Shown in pieces: positions 14,684-24,260 of a stretch of DNA of 64,000 nt. This stretch comes from Microglena sp. YARC (lineage: Eukaryota; Chlorophyta; Chlorophyceae; Chlamydomonadales; Chlamydomonadaceae). Where the stretch lies: the NCBI GenBank assembly GCA_022414725.1, contig CM039464.1, positions 54,400,182 to 54,464,181 of the forward strand, read 5' to 3'. The first letter of the stretch is position 1, and every line of letters begins with the position of its first letter. The notes beneath the pieces are model-generated. The model was not told the DNA's origin, made no database searches, and saw only the letters and a program-made list of their open reading frames with translations. The translations under genes and the position numbers were made by a program.

Positions 14684-16315
14684 GGCTGTGGTGTGTGGAA
14701 ACTCTGAGCCTTCCCAGCAGCCTTTGTGGTCAGACCACCACCGTCTCCTCAACATATCCACATCATCAACAACCTCTTAAAACCACTAACCGCCCCCCCC
14801 ACCCCACCCACCCCCCTGCCTAAACAAGGCACCCAAGCCAACTTGCGCTTCACGATCATCATCTGACCCCCCACACCCCCTGCCCTGCCCTGAACAGGAC
14901 ACCCAAGCCAACCTGCGCTTTGCCATCATCTTCTTGCCCCCACCCCCCTACCCTGCCTGAACAGGACACCCAAGCCAACCTGCGCTTTGCCATCATCTTC
15001 TTACCCCCACCCCCTACCCTGCCTGAACAGGACTCCCAAGCCAACCTGCACTTTGCCATCATCTTCTTACCCCCACCCCCCACCCTGCCTGAACAGGACA
15101 CCCAAGCCAACCTGCACTTTGCCATCATCTTCTTACCCCCCACCCACCCCACCCCACCCACCCCCCTGCCTAAACAAGACACCCAAGCCAACTAGCGCTT
15201 CACCATCATCATCTTACCCCCACCCCCCTACCCTGCCTGAACAGGACACCCAAGCCAACCTGCACTTCGCCATCATCTTCTTACCCCCACCCACCCACCT
15301 GCCCTGCCTTGCCCAAAGAGGACACCCAAGCCAACTTGCGCTTTGCCATCAACTTTTTCACCTCCATCGGCCCCACCCCACCACCCCACCCTACCCTGCC
15401 TAAACAGGACACCCAATCCAATTTGCGCTTTGCCATCAACTTTTTCACCTCCATCGGTCTGGGTGGCTTGACCGACTCCATGCGCGCGTACTACAAAGAG
15501 ATGCCGCGCATATTGGCAGAGAAGCAGGCCCTGCTGGACCAACAGGCAGCTGCCGCCAGAGCCCGGGCAGGGCCCCCCTCCTCCTCGTCAGACTCCTCCT
15601 CCTCGGATTCTGACTCTAGTTCCAGCTCCTCAGACTCCTCAGACTCTTCTTCGTCTGATTCTAGCAGCAGTAGTAGCAGCAGCAGCTCAGACTCAGAGCC
15701 GGAGGATCGCAAGAGGCGCAGTAAGAAAAGTAGCAAGAAAAGCAGGAAGAAAAGCAGTAAGAAGGGTGGTGGGAAGAGCAGCGGGAAGGGTAGCGAGGGA
15801 GGGCGGGGAGGACGGGGTTCACCCCTCCCTAGGAGGGAGCGGGGGGGGGAAGAACCCCGGGAGGAGAGGAGGAGACCCACCCGGGAGGGAGAGGAAGAGG
15901 AAGAGCCACGAGGGGGTCTAGACGGGGTGGGGAGGAGCCCCCCTCACGAAGGGAGCGGGGGAGGAGGAACCCCGGGAGGAGAGGAGGAGATCCAGCCGGG
16001 GGGGGATGAGGAGGAAGAGCCCCGGGGAGGGTCTAGACGGGGTGGGGAGGAGCCCCCCTCAAGGAGGGAGCGGGGGGAGGAGGACCCCCGGGAGAGAGGA
16101 GGAGACCCAGCCGGGGGGGGGGGGGGGAGAGCCCCGGGGGAGTCTAGACGGGGTGGGGAGACCGGAATGGGCGAGAGGGGCGACGGGAGCGTGGGAATGG
16201 CGATCGGGACATGAGGAGGGCGTCGCCTGAGGGTGATGGACGTCGAGATAGCCGTCGTGGGGATGATGACCGCGGGAGGGAGCGGGATGGGGATAGGCGG
16301 GGCACACGGGATTAG
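1..16315 (+). CDS. CWC22: Pre-mRNA-splicing factor CWC22 (5' partial)
   Basis: CWC22 is a spliceosome component known to bridge the spliceosome to eIF4A3 and so seed the exon junction complex. Exons read from phase-consistent junctions: 516-633 or its duplicate 685-802, then 2032-2280, 3783-4001, 7376-7540, 10097-10228, 11742-11972, 13811-14098 and 15408-16315. After the first, all internal exons are phase 0. The first four encode the MIF4G domain ([34 protein letters not shown] are family-typical). Exon 10097 encodes an acidic linker. Exons 11742 and 13811 encode the MA3 domain ([35 protein letters not shown]). The last exon begins with [14 protein letters not shown], then a poly-Ser/Asp stretch, a Lys/Ser stretch and Arg/Glu/Gly repeats. 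The N-terminus lies left of the window. The reading frame of the last exon only reaches the RD-rich tail and the TAG at 16313-16315 if it changes in the G-run near 16110-16130; otherwise it stops at 16214. Identification is very secure; exact C-terminus is not. Confidence 0.96.
855..1375 (+). repeat. Degenerate short tandem repeat, AT-rich
   Basis: Intron sequence made of variants of a roughly 11-12 bp unit (ggagtaataatgg / gcgtatttatg). A longer block of about 125 bp is itself repeated near 940 and 1110. No coding signal is seen. Confidence 0.8.
1375..2031 (+). repeat. CWC22 intron: C-rich tract with an acceptor-side exon copy
   Basis: The intron before exon 2032-2280 is rich in CCAACC repeats and C-runs. 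At about 1811-1859 it holds a copy of the acceptor and the first 43 bases of the exon (reading [13 protein letters not shown]), which then breaks into CCAACC repeat with no donor. The two copies are about 215 bp apart. Confidence 0.85.
2281..2780 (+). repeat. Donor-side junction array of exon 2032-2280
   Basis: Five units of about 100 bp follow the true donor. Each repeats the last roughly 55 exon bases (reading [16 protein letters not shown]) and a GTGGGC/GTAGGA donor, then a GCTGGGTGG-rich spacer. None carries the exon's own acceptor. The array ends in a C-run and (AC)n at 2783-2828. Confidence 0.92.
2881..3782 (+). repeat. Acceptor-side junction array of exon 3783-4001
   Basis: About seven copies of the CAG acceptor plus the first 22-65 exon bases (reading [18 protein letters not shown]) lie upstream of the true exon, near 2886, 3043, 3207, 3331, 3363, 3527, 3700. 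Between them are degenerate cccacgccaccttac repeats. None runs through to the exon's donor. Confidence 0.92.
4002..4790 (+). repeat. Donor-side junction array of exon 3783-4001 with GT and G runs
   Basis: Five partial copies of the exon's last roughly 60 bases (reading [20 protein letters not shown]) begin near 4108, 4291, 4447, 4588 and 4749. They are separated by long (GT)n and G-runs that extend directly from the donor. Copy 4447 is shorter; 4749 lacks the donor. Confidence 0.92.
4800..6867 (+). repeat. Acceptor-side junction array of exon 7376-7540
   Basis: More than twenty units repeat the GCAG acceptor and the first roughly 25 exon bases (reading AKFEGHQP) followed by intron sequence. 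The period is 94 bp from 4900 to about 5330 and 89 bp from about 5760 to 6750, so two expansion rounds are visible. No copy includes the 3' part of the exon or a donor. Confidence 0.92.
6868..7117. mobile_element. MITE family C, copy 1
   Basis: A roughly 250-bp element starting CAGGG and ending CCCTG, flanked by ATATATAT and ATATATCT (near-match 8-bp duplications in AT-rich sequence). Shares its interior (gaccccgtttttgc, tctgtccctggagga, cccactttcagattt) with 31050-31270 and 36905-37125. It interrupts the acceptor array before CWC22 exon 7376. Confidence 0.7.
7152..7335. mobile_element. MITE family B, copy 1
   Basis: A 184-bp AT-rich element beginning TAGGGAACGGCAACTAATAT and ending GCCGACCCCTA, so the ends are inverted TAGGG...GGC repeats. 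It is nearly identical in plan to 30657-30841 and 31309-31490. The flanks CGTATACG and CATATATC match only partly. It lies 40 bp upstream of the true acceptor of CWC22 exon 7376. Confidence 0.82.
7541..9125 (+). repeat. Donor-side junction array of exon 7376-7540
   Basis: A dozen or more copies of the exon's last roughly 30 bases (reading [10 protein letters not shown]) with a GTGCGC/GTGCCC donor follow the true exon. They are embedded in C-runs, CAC repeats and a degenerate gattatgacacac repeat. The donor-proximal part is preserved while exon sequence further 5' is absent. Confidence 0.9.
9126..10096 (+). repeat. Intron tandem repeat ending in acceptor of exon 10097
   Basis: About eight units of roughly 80-110 bp combine a tgccaacctcgtacccc / ctacgtgtctaccgacc segment with an acceptor-like ccgcag. 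Two pure C-runs of 36-46 bases (near 9480-9515 and 9856-9899) interrupt it. Exon sequence itself is not clearly repeated, so this side of the exon is only weakly of the junction-array type. Confidence 0.7.
10229..11420 (+). repeat. Donor-side junction array of acidic exon 10097-10228
   Basis: Six copies of the exon's 3' part (GATGAGGAGGAGTCAGATGA core, reading [11 protein letters not shown]...NLPKEAPIS) with a GTACGT/GTGCGT donor occur near 10325, 10600, 10795, 11020, 11185 and 11300. Spacers are repeats of cctggaataacctg. The last copy has expanded GATGAG codons and has lost its GT donor. Confidence 0.9.
11480..11741 (+). repeat. Acceptor-side copy of exon 11742-11972
   Basis: One copy at about 11581-11665 repeats the cgttcacag acceptor and the first roughly 75 exon bases (reading [17 protein letters not shown]) 160 bp upstream of the true exon, inside CCAACC-rich intron sequence. 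It has no donor. Confidence 0.9.
11973..13400 (+). repeat. Donor-side junction array of exon 11742-11972
   Basis: About ten copies of the exon's last 40-130 bases (reading [13 protein letters not shown] and LNRTYQ) with GTAAGG/GTTAGA donors follow. The copy at about 12200-12338 is longest and reaches back to the [10 protein letters not shown] segment. Substitutions and single-base losses differ between copies, so the array is not recent. Confidence 0.92.
13410..13525. mobile_element. MITE family A, partial copy in CWC22 intron
   Basis: Contains gcatatgatgttgaccaaag, a tatcat-rich core, attgtatataaatggtaa and gccggcatcatatgatatca, the landmarks of the family seen complete at 44649-44812. The left end is mutated relative to TAGGGAACGGCA. 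Confidence 0.75.
13540..13810 (+). repeat. C-rich intron with fragments of exon 13811-14098
   Basis: Two copies of a ttctcccacctcctggcc segment (near 13583 and 13733) match the middle of the downstream exon (reading FSHLLA). They are separated by ctccccctccctc repeats. The true acceptor is ctcgcag at 13804-13810. Confidence 0.75.
14099..14690 (+). repeat. Donor-side junction array of exon 13811-14098
   Basis: Three copies of the last roughly 85 exon bases (reading [18 protein letters not shown]) lie near 14225, 14370 and 14568. The first keeps a GTGGGA donor; the last continues into (GT)n and a G-run. G-runs at 14166-14198 and 14667-14684 grow out of the donor region. Confidence 0.9.
14815..15407 (+). 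repeat. Acceptor-side junction array of last CWC22 exon
   Basis: About eight units of 60-80 bp repeat an acag acceptor and the first 35-60 exon bases (reading [10 protein letters not shown]), each followed by ttacccccacccc. The copy nearest the true exon (about 15319-15370) extends furthest, to INFFTSIG. Confidence 0.92.
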
Positions 16316-17541
16316 GTGGGGCACCCGGGATTCGGATTTGTATTGATTGCATGGTCTATCAGCCTTCAGGCTGCTCACCGTCTGCAGGCAGAGTAAACAT
16401 TGATTCCCCTTTTGGTCCAGTGGTAGCTCGATTTGCTTCAAGGGACTTTTCATTCATTACTTTGTTGTACGCAGGCCAGAGTATACCATAACAAGCCTGC
16501 TCCACAACATTCAGGGGGGGTCTTCCAACCATCCTTTAATTGATTATGTTAAATTGTCTGCCTGACAAAAAGTCAGGGCCCCCGTCGTTAACAATTTGTT
16601 GGGGTTCACCAGTGGTTGTTTTGAATACAGTCCTTCCCAATACTTAGATTGGACAAGTCTGCTTAGACTATTTGGCTACGCCGGGTAGTATGTATGTATG
16701 TATGTTGTTACAGTCCAGGGGTAGGCCAAATAGGCACAAGGGACTTGCCCACCCGTGGCAGGGAGGGCTGACAATAAAAGGCATTGATAAACTGAACCCC
16801 AAATAATCGTTTTACGGCGGGGGTCCTGAGTTCGTGCTGCGGTAATTATTTCATTCTACAATTATAATTAAATCATCATCCTACGCCGTCTGGACTGTAA
16901 AATACACACATACCAAGGGCAGCCCGATGGGTTAAAGCAGTGACTTGCTCACTGGGAGTACTGCAATTTGAATGGTTACGTGTTTTTTCAGCCAACTCTG
17001 GGCTGCTTGCCGTCTTCCAATTTGAAGTCCCCTCCAGGTTTGTTCAGGACGCTGCGTCCTCCGTTGCAAACGGAACGTCAGAGGATCCGTGCCGTCCCGA
17101 GACGCAACGTGGGAAGGGTTCGTTCCGACGCAGACGCACCTTCAGTGAGTTGGTTGCGTCGCAGCCGGGTCGTTTGCTGGTCGGTTCCGTCTCAGAACGC
17201 AGGCTATGAAATCGGTTGGGAAGGAGGATATAAATTGTTTCCCTCTCAGGAAGGAGAGCTGGGGGGGGGGGGGGGGGGGGGGGGGTCCTCCTGAACTGGA
17301 ACTGGAAGTTGGCTTCATAGCTCCTCTTGAACAACTCTGTCCCCTCTAACTATAACCCTGAGATCTGGGTCCGGCTCTAAGGGGTTTAATACCTACGCCA
17401 CCAAAACGGTGGTTGGGAGTTTGGTTTGTTTGTCCTCGACACACCCCTGATGTAATGGGTTTTTTTGCTTTGTGGGTGCTTTTTCTTTTTGTTTAAAGCA
17501 CAGAGTCTCATACACCCTCGCGGTGTCAAGTAGACTTTAAC
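16316..17541. other. Spacer downstream of CWC22: mosaic of dispersed repeats
   Basis: No gene is supported. It contains a family E repeat (16681-16860), a family F piece (16893-16965), a GACGCA palindrome module (about 17035-17215), a 29-base G-run near 17261, and cagccttcaggctgctcacc, related to family H. TGTAA at 16896-16900 is the nearest poly(A)-type signal after CWC22 but lies within repeat sequence. Confidence 0.6.
16681..16860 (-). mobile_element. Dispersed repeat E, SINE-like with CATA tail
   Basis: Read on the minus strand it runs from a cacgaactcaggacccccg head through tttggggttcag and tttggcctacccctggactg to a tail of CATA repeats. The same order occurs at 25380-25510, 28315-28485 and 31555-31715. 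A head, a fixed body and a simple-repeat tail suggest a retroposon; no polymerase III box was confirmed. Confidence 0.6.
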
Positions 17542-17542
17542 A

Positions 17543-17613
17543 TGTAATGTAATGTAATGTAATGTAATGTAATGTAATGTAATGTAATGTAATGTAATGT
17601 AATGTAATGTAAC
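17543..17613 (+). repeat. (TGTAA)n array
   Basis: About fourteen uninterrupted copies of TGTAA, the pentamer used as poly(A) signal in chlorophyte genes. Whether it acts as a terminator region is unknown. Confidence 0.95.
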
Positions 17614-17829
17614 CCACGAAAAACAGGGAGCATGCTATGCGGACGGCCCCAGTATAGCTAGGTAGAGGTGTAAGAGAATGGGTTGATGGCGTGGTCGTCG
17701 GGGTTGTTAAAAACGCTGGTGTTACGTCTCAGACACAGGTCTTTGAGGCTTGTTGTCTCTGAGACAGAGATTTGGGAGGGTCCGTTGCGTTTCAGACGCA
17801 GATCCAGTCAGGGTAATTCAGAGCGCGCG

Positions 17830-18005
17830 TTTTTGCGCTTGTGAGCGCTGACTTTTTGACCCCCTCTGCGCTTTAAGCGCAGTTTTTTGCAACACCTTCT
17901 GGGCGCTGCAAGCAATTTTTGCGCTTTTTGCACTACAAAAGCAGTTTTCTTTTCAAGTGCGCTTAAGCGCTGACCAATTTGGCCATTTGCAGTACCCTGG
18001 ATCCA
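17830..18005 (-). mobile_element. Dispersed repeat G (GCGC-rich), copy 1
   Basis: On the minus strand it starts CCAGGGTACT and continues through ccaaattgg, aagcgc, ctgc-tttgtagtgcaaaaag and attgcttg. Other copies are at 27945-28065 and 58275-58400. The CAGGG end resembles the MITEs in this window. Confidence 0.65.
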
Positions 18006-18781
18006 GCAGGTCAGTTGAACTTGAACTTGGTCACATAGCTTCAGCCAGCAGTTTGGCTGCTCGCCGTCTTCGGCAGTAAAAAAAAGATAAAGCAGGTCAG
18101 TTGCGTGCTAGAACTCCCTGGGAGGGTCCGTTGCTTGTCAGACGCAGATTGTTAGGGTCCGGTGTATATTAATAATGCAGATCTTGGAACTGGGTGCGTC
18201 TCAAGGTGCATATCTTGGGAGTCCCCCCGAACACCCTTGGTGGTCTGTGAGGGAGTGAGGCCCAGCCTGGCGTGGCCTGCTGTTGGCTGTCGTATGAATT
18301 TATGAAAGCCCTATTAATGACCTGGAGAAGGTGCTATCGGTTGTGAGTTTCGCTGGATCCTGAAGAAGGTGTTATCGGTTGTGAGTTTCGCTCTCTTATG
18401 GCACATAATTAGGGAACGGCATATCATATGATGTGGCCTGCTGTTGGCTGTCGTATTTAAGCCCTTGAACCTGGAGGAGGTGTTATTTTAGCTTTCCGGA
18501 GCGTTATGTCGTTAGCACTGACACAGGGAATGGACCAGGGCATGTAAGCTTACATACGAGATGCCATGCCAGGCGACATGGCAAGTATAAGAAGAGAAAG
18601 GCGACAGTACCTAAGGCTACTGCCGCCGCTGGGCGCTGGCCCTATCGGACAGAGGCACTACAGCGGAAGCTTCCAGGCGGAGAGCCTGGCGCACTAAGAC
18701 ACTCTAGCTGGGCCGGGAGAACCAGTCTATAACAGTTATCGGTTGTGTACTTGTGCGTTTCGCTTTCTTATGGCTCATAAT

Positions 18782-18872
18782 TAGGGGGCGGCATATCATA
18801 TGATGTTGACCAAAGGCGAGTATGATATCATACGAATTGCAGCATATGACAGTACTGCCAACATCTAGTTCA
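18782..18872. mobile_element. MITE family A, 3'-truncated
   Basis: Begins TAGGGGGCGGCATATCATAT and follows the family A order for about 90 bases, then diverges. A 25-bp fragment of the same end is at 18409-18434. Confidence 0.7.
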
Positions 18873-18949
18873 TCTGTTCCATTCAAACTTGTATTAACTT
18901 AAACATGTTTATGTCACCAATAGTGAGAAAACAGGCTTGTACGGGTATG

Positions 18950-19055
18950 TAGGGACCGCAATATCATAAGATATTGACCAAAGGCGAGTATGCTATCATA
19001 CAAATCACATCATATGATATTGTATATAAGTGGCAACTTTCGCCTAGCCAGGCGT
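18950..19055. mobile_element. MITE family A, 3'-truncated
   Basis: Begins TAGGGACCGCAATATCATAA, continues with ttgaccaaaggcgagtatg and ttgtatataagtggcaactt, then runs into repeat K. Confidence 0.72.
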
Positions 19056-19079
19056 ATACGTGAAGCGAACTCTTGAGCC

Positions 19080-19200
19080 TACTCTTTTGTAGGAGTGGCA
19101 ACGCCATTCGAACTGAATCCTCGGTGTCGCTGGTTTGTGTCAGGAGACCCACCTCCTGGGGTGAAAGTCCTTTCACAGCTTGAAGACAAAAAAGCTGGGC
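19080..19200. repeat. Dispersed repeat K, copy 1
   Basis: About 120 bp shared with 26660-26790: tcttttgtaggagtggcaac, actgaatcctcggt, ggagacc-acctcctggggtg, tttcaca. Function unknown. Confidence 0.75.
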
Positions 19201-20609
19201 AGAGCAGGATACCATCACACTTCTACAGGCCACAAGAGTTCTTCAAAACCTGCAGAATCGACCATTTTATGGTTCCTTCTTTGAGATACTAGGATGTCTA
19301 GGGTGTGTGGCCAAGGTTGTTCAAAACGTGATGCCTCACGCTCACGTCTCAGACGCAGACCTTGCATGGTTTGCAACGTTGCAAACGCCGTTTTTGCTCA
19401 CGAAACGTAGATTTTGGAGACAGTGACGTCTCAAAACGCACACATTGAATTACTCGAACGGTTCCCTGGTCTAGGCTACGTCCCGCAGTTCTCTGAGAGA
19501 TCCACCCGTCGGGTGGCACCCGGATACACGTAGGTGTCACCGCGCGTGGTTTCCCTGGAAACTGAAGTTAGTTGTTCCAGCTCCGACACAGGAGCTGGCT
19601 CCAACAGCTGCGGTGTATGAAGAAGAAGCCTTCAATACACGGTTCAAAACGCCTTCAGGCATATAACCCTCTGCAGAGCGCAACCCCTTCCCCCGCAGTT
19701 GTGTCTGGGGGCACGAGGTCTTCGTCGCGAAAACGAGCGTCATACTCGTATCTGGACAGTGTAATGCAGGGTGTAATGCTACGATGCTGGGGTCTGAGCA
19801 GAGAAAACGCAGAGTTGCAAATCTAGTCATCTGGTTTTCAAATGGATGTCCGAAATTCCGACAGCTGGGGTAGCTGTCCATCGGTAACGTCACTTCAAGT
19901 CGAGTTTCCTCTCCTGGGATCCTAAGACTCGCAGCAATGCGCTGATCCACGGTCAGAGAGGTCGAGGAGCATGGCGGCGGGGGGGGGGGGGGGGGGGGGG
20001 GGGGGGATGGGCCCCTGGGATGGGCCCCTGGGATGGGCCCGGGGGATGGTGCTGATCCGTTTCAACGTTCGAATTTGCTGAGGTACGCGCTCGGCTGACC
20101 CGGGTACCGCTTGACGTTTGCGAGGGAAGGTCACTACCCAGGCCCGCCCAGGCCTGCGCAGGTTACCGCGCGCGTGACGTGGACACTGGAGATCGTGTCG
20201 TGCGGTTTCGGAGGCGGGAGCGGGCGGGAGGTCCGGGGAGGTCTAATCTCCCGCGCTACAACCGCGACCCGGCTGACCCAAGGCTGGGCTCATGAGCGAG
20301 GGACTCTAGACAAGCCTAGGATTTCTTTTGATGTATACCAGCGCATTGTGGAGAAGAGCGCTGTGTCGAAAACCAACTGCGCGGTTGGAGGGAAGTTTGA
20401 TCGCGGGTAGAATTCGAGTTCGAAAACCCTGGAGCCGAACCGTCGAAACCCTAGTAGAGTGCAGCAGCTGAGAAATTTGAAAATTGGAAATCGTTAGATT
20501 TCCTTCATTATGGCTCGCTGCGCATCTATTTGCATGACCGACTTGAGATAACCAAACCTTCCATTTACGAGTTGTGAATAATCCCATCCTTATAAGCGCT
20601 GTTGCTGAG

Positions 20610-23576
20610 ATGGCGTCCGCAGTTGCGAACACTTCCGCACCCGCCCCCCTCCAAGACAAAGTTGACGTATCCAGTTCCGTCTCGGTCTCGTGCCCACCGG
20701 CCCCCACGGCAATGGAGTTACTCGAGAAGGTGATTATTCGCTTTGCTTTTGCTTCCCGAAGCGACTTTGGCGGTCTCAAGTCGACAGCAACTGATTTTCG
20801 CCCCTACCCTCCAACATCCACTCGCTGCTCGCTCTTGAGCGAACTTTCCCTCCATTTCTTTTCATTACTGCAATCTCCAGATTCCACCACAGAGTCTTTC
20901 CTATACATCGTTCTAGGCGCGCCAGGACTTTCACTAGCTATTACTACCGATCTCAACCAATTATAACCTCGTCGCGATCTACTCACCTGATTGCTGATTA
21001 CGCACTTGCTTATTGTTCGAATGCAGATGGGATGCCTTCCTGGTTCTTCACCTTCGGAAGGACCACTCTTGGAGCAGATTTCAAAAATCAAGACAGGCAA
21101 ATCTCGCACCCAGCCGACACCTGTCACTGCTGCTGCTGCTGCAACTGCTGCCAAGTGCAACAATCAGAGTCCTCCGAAGCCTTCTGAGTTTGTAGTTTTC
21201 GACTCTGGTAAGTCCGGAACTGACAACCGACCCTCCCCTCTATCCTCACCATCTTGCGGTCAACTCATACTGAGCCGACAAATACTTGTAGTACACGACC
21301 CTGTTTCGCTGTCAGCAATCCTTATCGTTGAACATGCCCGGAACATATCCTTTAAGCCAGCGAAGTACCATTTCCTGTAAGCCTTCGACCTCTGTCTGGT
21401 AGGGACATGTGCCGACAGTGCTGACTTCCTACCACTACCATCCTATCATTTCGAAGACCTTACTCTATCCTGCACTCCTCAATACACCCTCACTGTCCCC
21501 GCTCACCTTGTGTCCATCTCCCTTGTCTCTGCAGTTCCATTCACTCCCAGCCAAGGAGTCAAATCCCCAAGCCCTCACCACCCTTTGGCCTATGGCTGGT
21601 CTGCGTACTCGCCCTTCAACATGATGAAGGCCCCTACCCAGTCTTCACCGGTAAGGCTCCTCAAAGTTTGCCCATTCAAGGCTTGCCTGCCAATACTTCC
21701 CAGCTGTTGTTCATCTCCTACCATGTCACAATGTGCTGAAAGAGATGCACACAGCGCCCATTTAGATTTGGGACGTCTCCTTGCCTCTGGCATACCTACC
21801 GACCAATTAACCTACCCACCCACAACTACCTTTTTACCCACCTACCCATCTACCCACCCACCTACCTTCATGATCCAGCTGTTTGCTGACCTCTCCCTTG
21901 GTTTTCACCCATCGCAGAACACAGTCTTGCATCCAGATGGCTCCTCAGATGCAAGCAACACATCTCCTGTCCAGCCTGTCTGCTACACGCTGTACCCGAT
22001 GGCGTACTCTCCATACGCAGAGCCACCCAGCCCTCTGATGGGGACTCCTGTCGGGACCCCAACTGCGATGATGTTCCCTCAGACCCCCTTCGCTGGAGCC
22101 CCTGGCCCCCACGGGCCCTATTCTCCCTGCCACTACGCACGAAACTGCAACCCCTTCCAGCCTGACCAGCCAGCCAGCCCAGCAGGGCAGCAGTACTACC
22201 ACCCCTTTAACAGTAGCTTCCAGCCAAGTCTCCCAATGGTTACCTCGGTGCAGCCTCCACCACCGCCTCCGAGGGAGATCAACCCATACCCTGCTCTGAA
22301 GGCCTCTCCCCCAGTCTCTGCGTGCTCCGTGGAGGAGGACAGTCCCCTCCCTCCCTCCAGTGCACCTTCTCGCAAAGCCGAGATAGACACCACCGCCCCC
22401 CAAACTGCCATCCCCACTGCATATGCTGCTGCTACTGCCGCAGACATGTACAGAGCATCGGTTGCTATGTCCTCAGCCATGAACAACACTGGGTTCGCAC
22501 AGTTTGGCATGCAGCTCCCCCCCATGTACCAGATGCAGCCTATTCCCCCGCCATCTATCCCTACTGCCTCAGGCATCTATGACCACTACCAGGGCATGCT
22601 AGCAGCTGCCAGCCTGGCCGCTGCTTCTGTCATCCAACAGCAAACCCCCCTCCAACACAATGGGCTCCTGTATTCAATGCCTCTGATGGGAGCGTGGCCC
22701 ATGTCCACTCACCTAATACCAGGAGATGGATCTGGCGCTTTCAATAACGCCTATGGTTTATCCAACCCGTCCCATGGGTTTAGCTCAGCTATGTCCACGA
22801 GCTCGTACCGCAACCATACCTCAGGCTATGGTGTGTCTTCCCCCCCCAACTCGACGTGCTCACATACTGTCCCCTCCTCTACTTCTAGCATGCACCACCA
22901 AATGATGATGCAGGGAGGTAGGGGGGGCTACCAGCAGCACAGGCCCCGCAGGGGCAACGGGGACATCCGCTTTGATCTCCAGGGCAAGCCCCGCCTCAAC
23001 GCACGCCAGCGCAGGACCCTGAAACGAGCTTGGGATCGAGCCATCACAGCCATCAAATCAGCCGGGCAGCCACTGCTGCAGTTGCAGGATGGCAGTCCAG
23101 GCGCACCAGGCTGTGCAGTAAACACAGATTGCGGTTATAACTCCTCAGATGGGTCTGAGTGCGATAACAGCAACAATGCCAGCAAGTCCCCTGACCTCCC
23201 CAATGAGGTGGACACTGCTCGGTACATGGATGCTGCTCTCTCTGTGGCGTCTGGCAAAGCTGGTCCCCATGCTGCAGCTGCTGCCAAACAGGTGCTGACC
23301 AAGGTGGCTGCTGATATTGATGACGTTGACCTTGTCTCCCTCATCTCCCTGCTGTCGAAGAAGCAAGATGGAGTGGTAGATGACAAGCTCATCATCCGTG
23401 ATCTGCAGATCATCCAGAACTTGATTTCATCCCTCAAGACGCACTCCGATGCCCCTGCCCCCCTGCCCTCGTGCAACAACAGGGCTTCATCCTATACATT
23501 GCCCTCGGGTAGCAGTGGGCCTCCTGTCATCTTCAGGGCGACCTTGTCTGACGCTGGCCTAAGGACTGTAGCTTGA
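20610..23576 (+). CDS. Uncharacterised Pro/Gln/Ala-rich protein, four exons
   Basis: Exons 20610-20729, 21027-21207, 21535-21650 and 21918-23576 join in phase (0, 1, 0) to about 691 residues; donors GTGATT, GTAAGT, GTAAGG, acceptors all GCAG. The start ATGGCG is the first in-frame ATG with a codon bias like the rest. I do not recognise the family. Most of the protein is predicted to be disordered: Pro/Ser/Tyr-rich near 100-300, Met/Gln/Ala-rich near 300-450. A basic patch around 480-515 (RPRRGNGDIRF, LNARQRRTLKRAW) could bind RNA or DNA. A helical leucine-rich segment lies near 611-648 (LVSLISLLSKK). Codon use and composition are coding-like throughout. Unlike the neighbouring genes its introns are short (185-330 bp) and carry no junction arrays. 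An RNA-binding or transcription-associated role is only a guess. Confidence 0.82.
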
Positions 23577-24255
23577 CTTTCCGTCCATGATGATGATCAC
23601 TTCGACGAACGTTACATGTTTGTACTGCTATTCTCAGATGTAGGGTAGTGTTGTGCCTGTGATAAGTAGGGGGGCAGTAATGCTCTCCTATACACGCTCC
23701 TAGAGTCGCTAGATATAATGAGCTGGCGAAGCTCAAGTTGGTCTTGTCCAAGTTGTTTTGCTTTTGAATGGCCTGTTGTAGCCTCACCCCCATGTGGTAA
23801 GGCCAGTTTTGATATCTCTTAGAATAGCCCTCCTGGATTAGGGCGAATATCCGAATTTGTCCCGCTAGCCTCATGAGCCAAAGAATCTTAGGCCTTCATC
23901 TGGGGCAAGTATGATCCGATGTTGCTGCTGTCCGCTCTCTAGATTAAGCAGCTGTATAACTATTTGATAGCTAATTGATCATCATTTGCTTAACTATTCA
24001 TGCGGCCAATCAGGCGTAGAAATAACATGTCTGGTTGGCTGAGTAGTGTATTCTGATTTCTATAGTGCAACTCATTTCGCGGACCACGATTCGCAGGTGA
24101 TGATAAGTAGGGGCCGAAAAGGCATTTGCACGGAAGGACACTATTAACATTGATACCAGGAGTGGTTGACTGCTTCAATTTTCAGCGAGTTGGATTTATT
24201 TTTTTCATGTTGCTTCAGCGGCCCAATTGGACCCTCTAGACTATATCTGCCTGGG

Positions 24256-24260
24256 TGTAA
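24256..24260 (+). terminator. TGTAA poly(A)-type signal
   Basis: First TGTAA after the stop at 23576, giving a 3' UTR of about 680-700 bases, a common length in green algae. Confidence 0.45.

Larger units (their letters stand above)
18006..20609. other. Spacer upstream of the 20.6 kb gene
   Basis: Holds a family H copy (about 18015-18085), two tandem copies of a gaaggtgttatcggttgtgag segment (18325-18395 and near 18735), family A MITE pieces, repeat K (19080-19200), scattered gacgcag palindromes and a G-run at 19977-20006. The final 500 bases are GC-rich and probably include the promoter of the gene at 20610. No convincing coding region is seen. Confidence 0.5.

Noticed and set aside
18538..18700. 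A 44-residue frame (MPGDMASIRRERRQYLRLL...) possibly from a transposon
   Set aside because: Too short and without any recognised motif or element ends.
20111..20410. A 99-residue frame just upstream of the unknown gene
   Set aside because: GC-rich promoter-like sequence, no homology recognised, overlapping frames on the other strand and an in-frame stop before the gene.
22322..23479. Several 60-150 residue antisense frames in the unknown gene
   Set aside because: They are shadows of a long GC-rich coding exon; codon structure clearly favours the plus strand.
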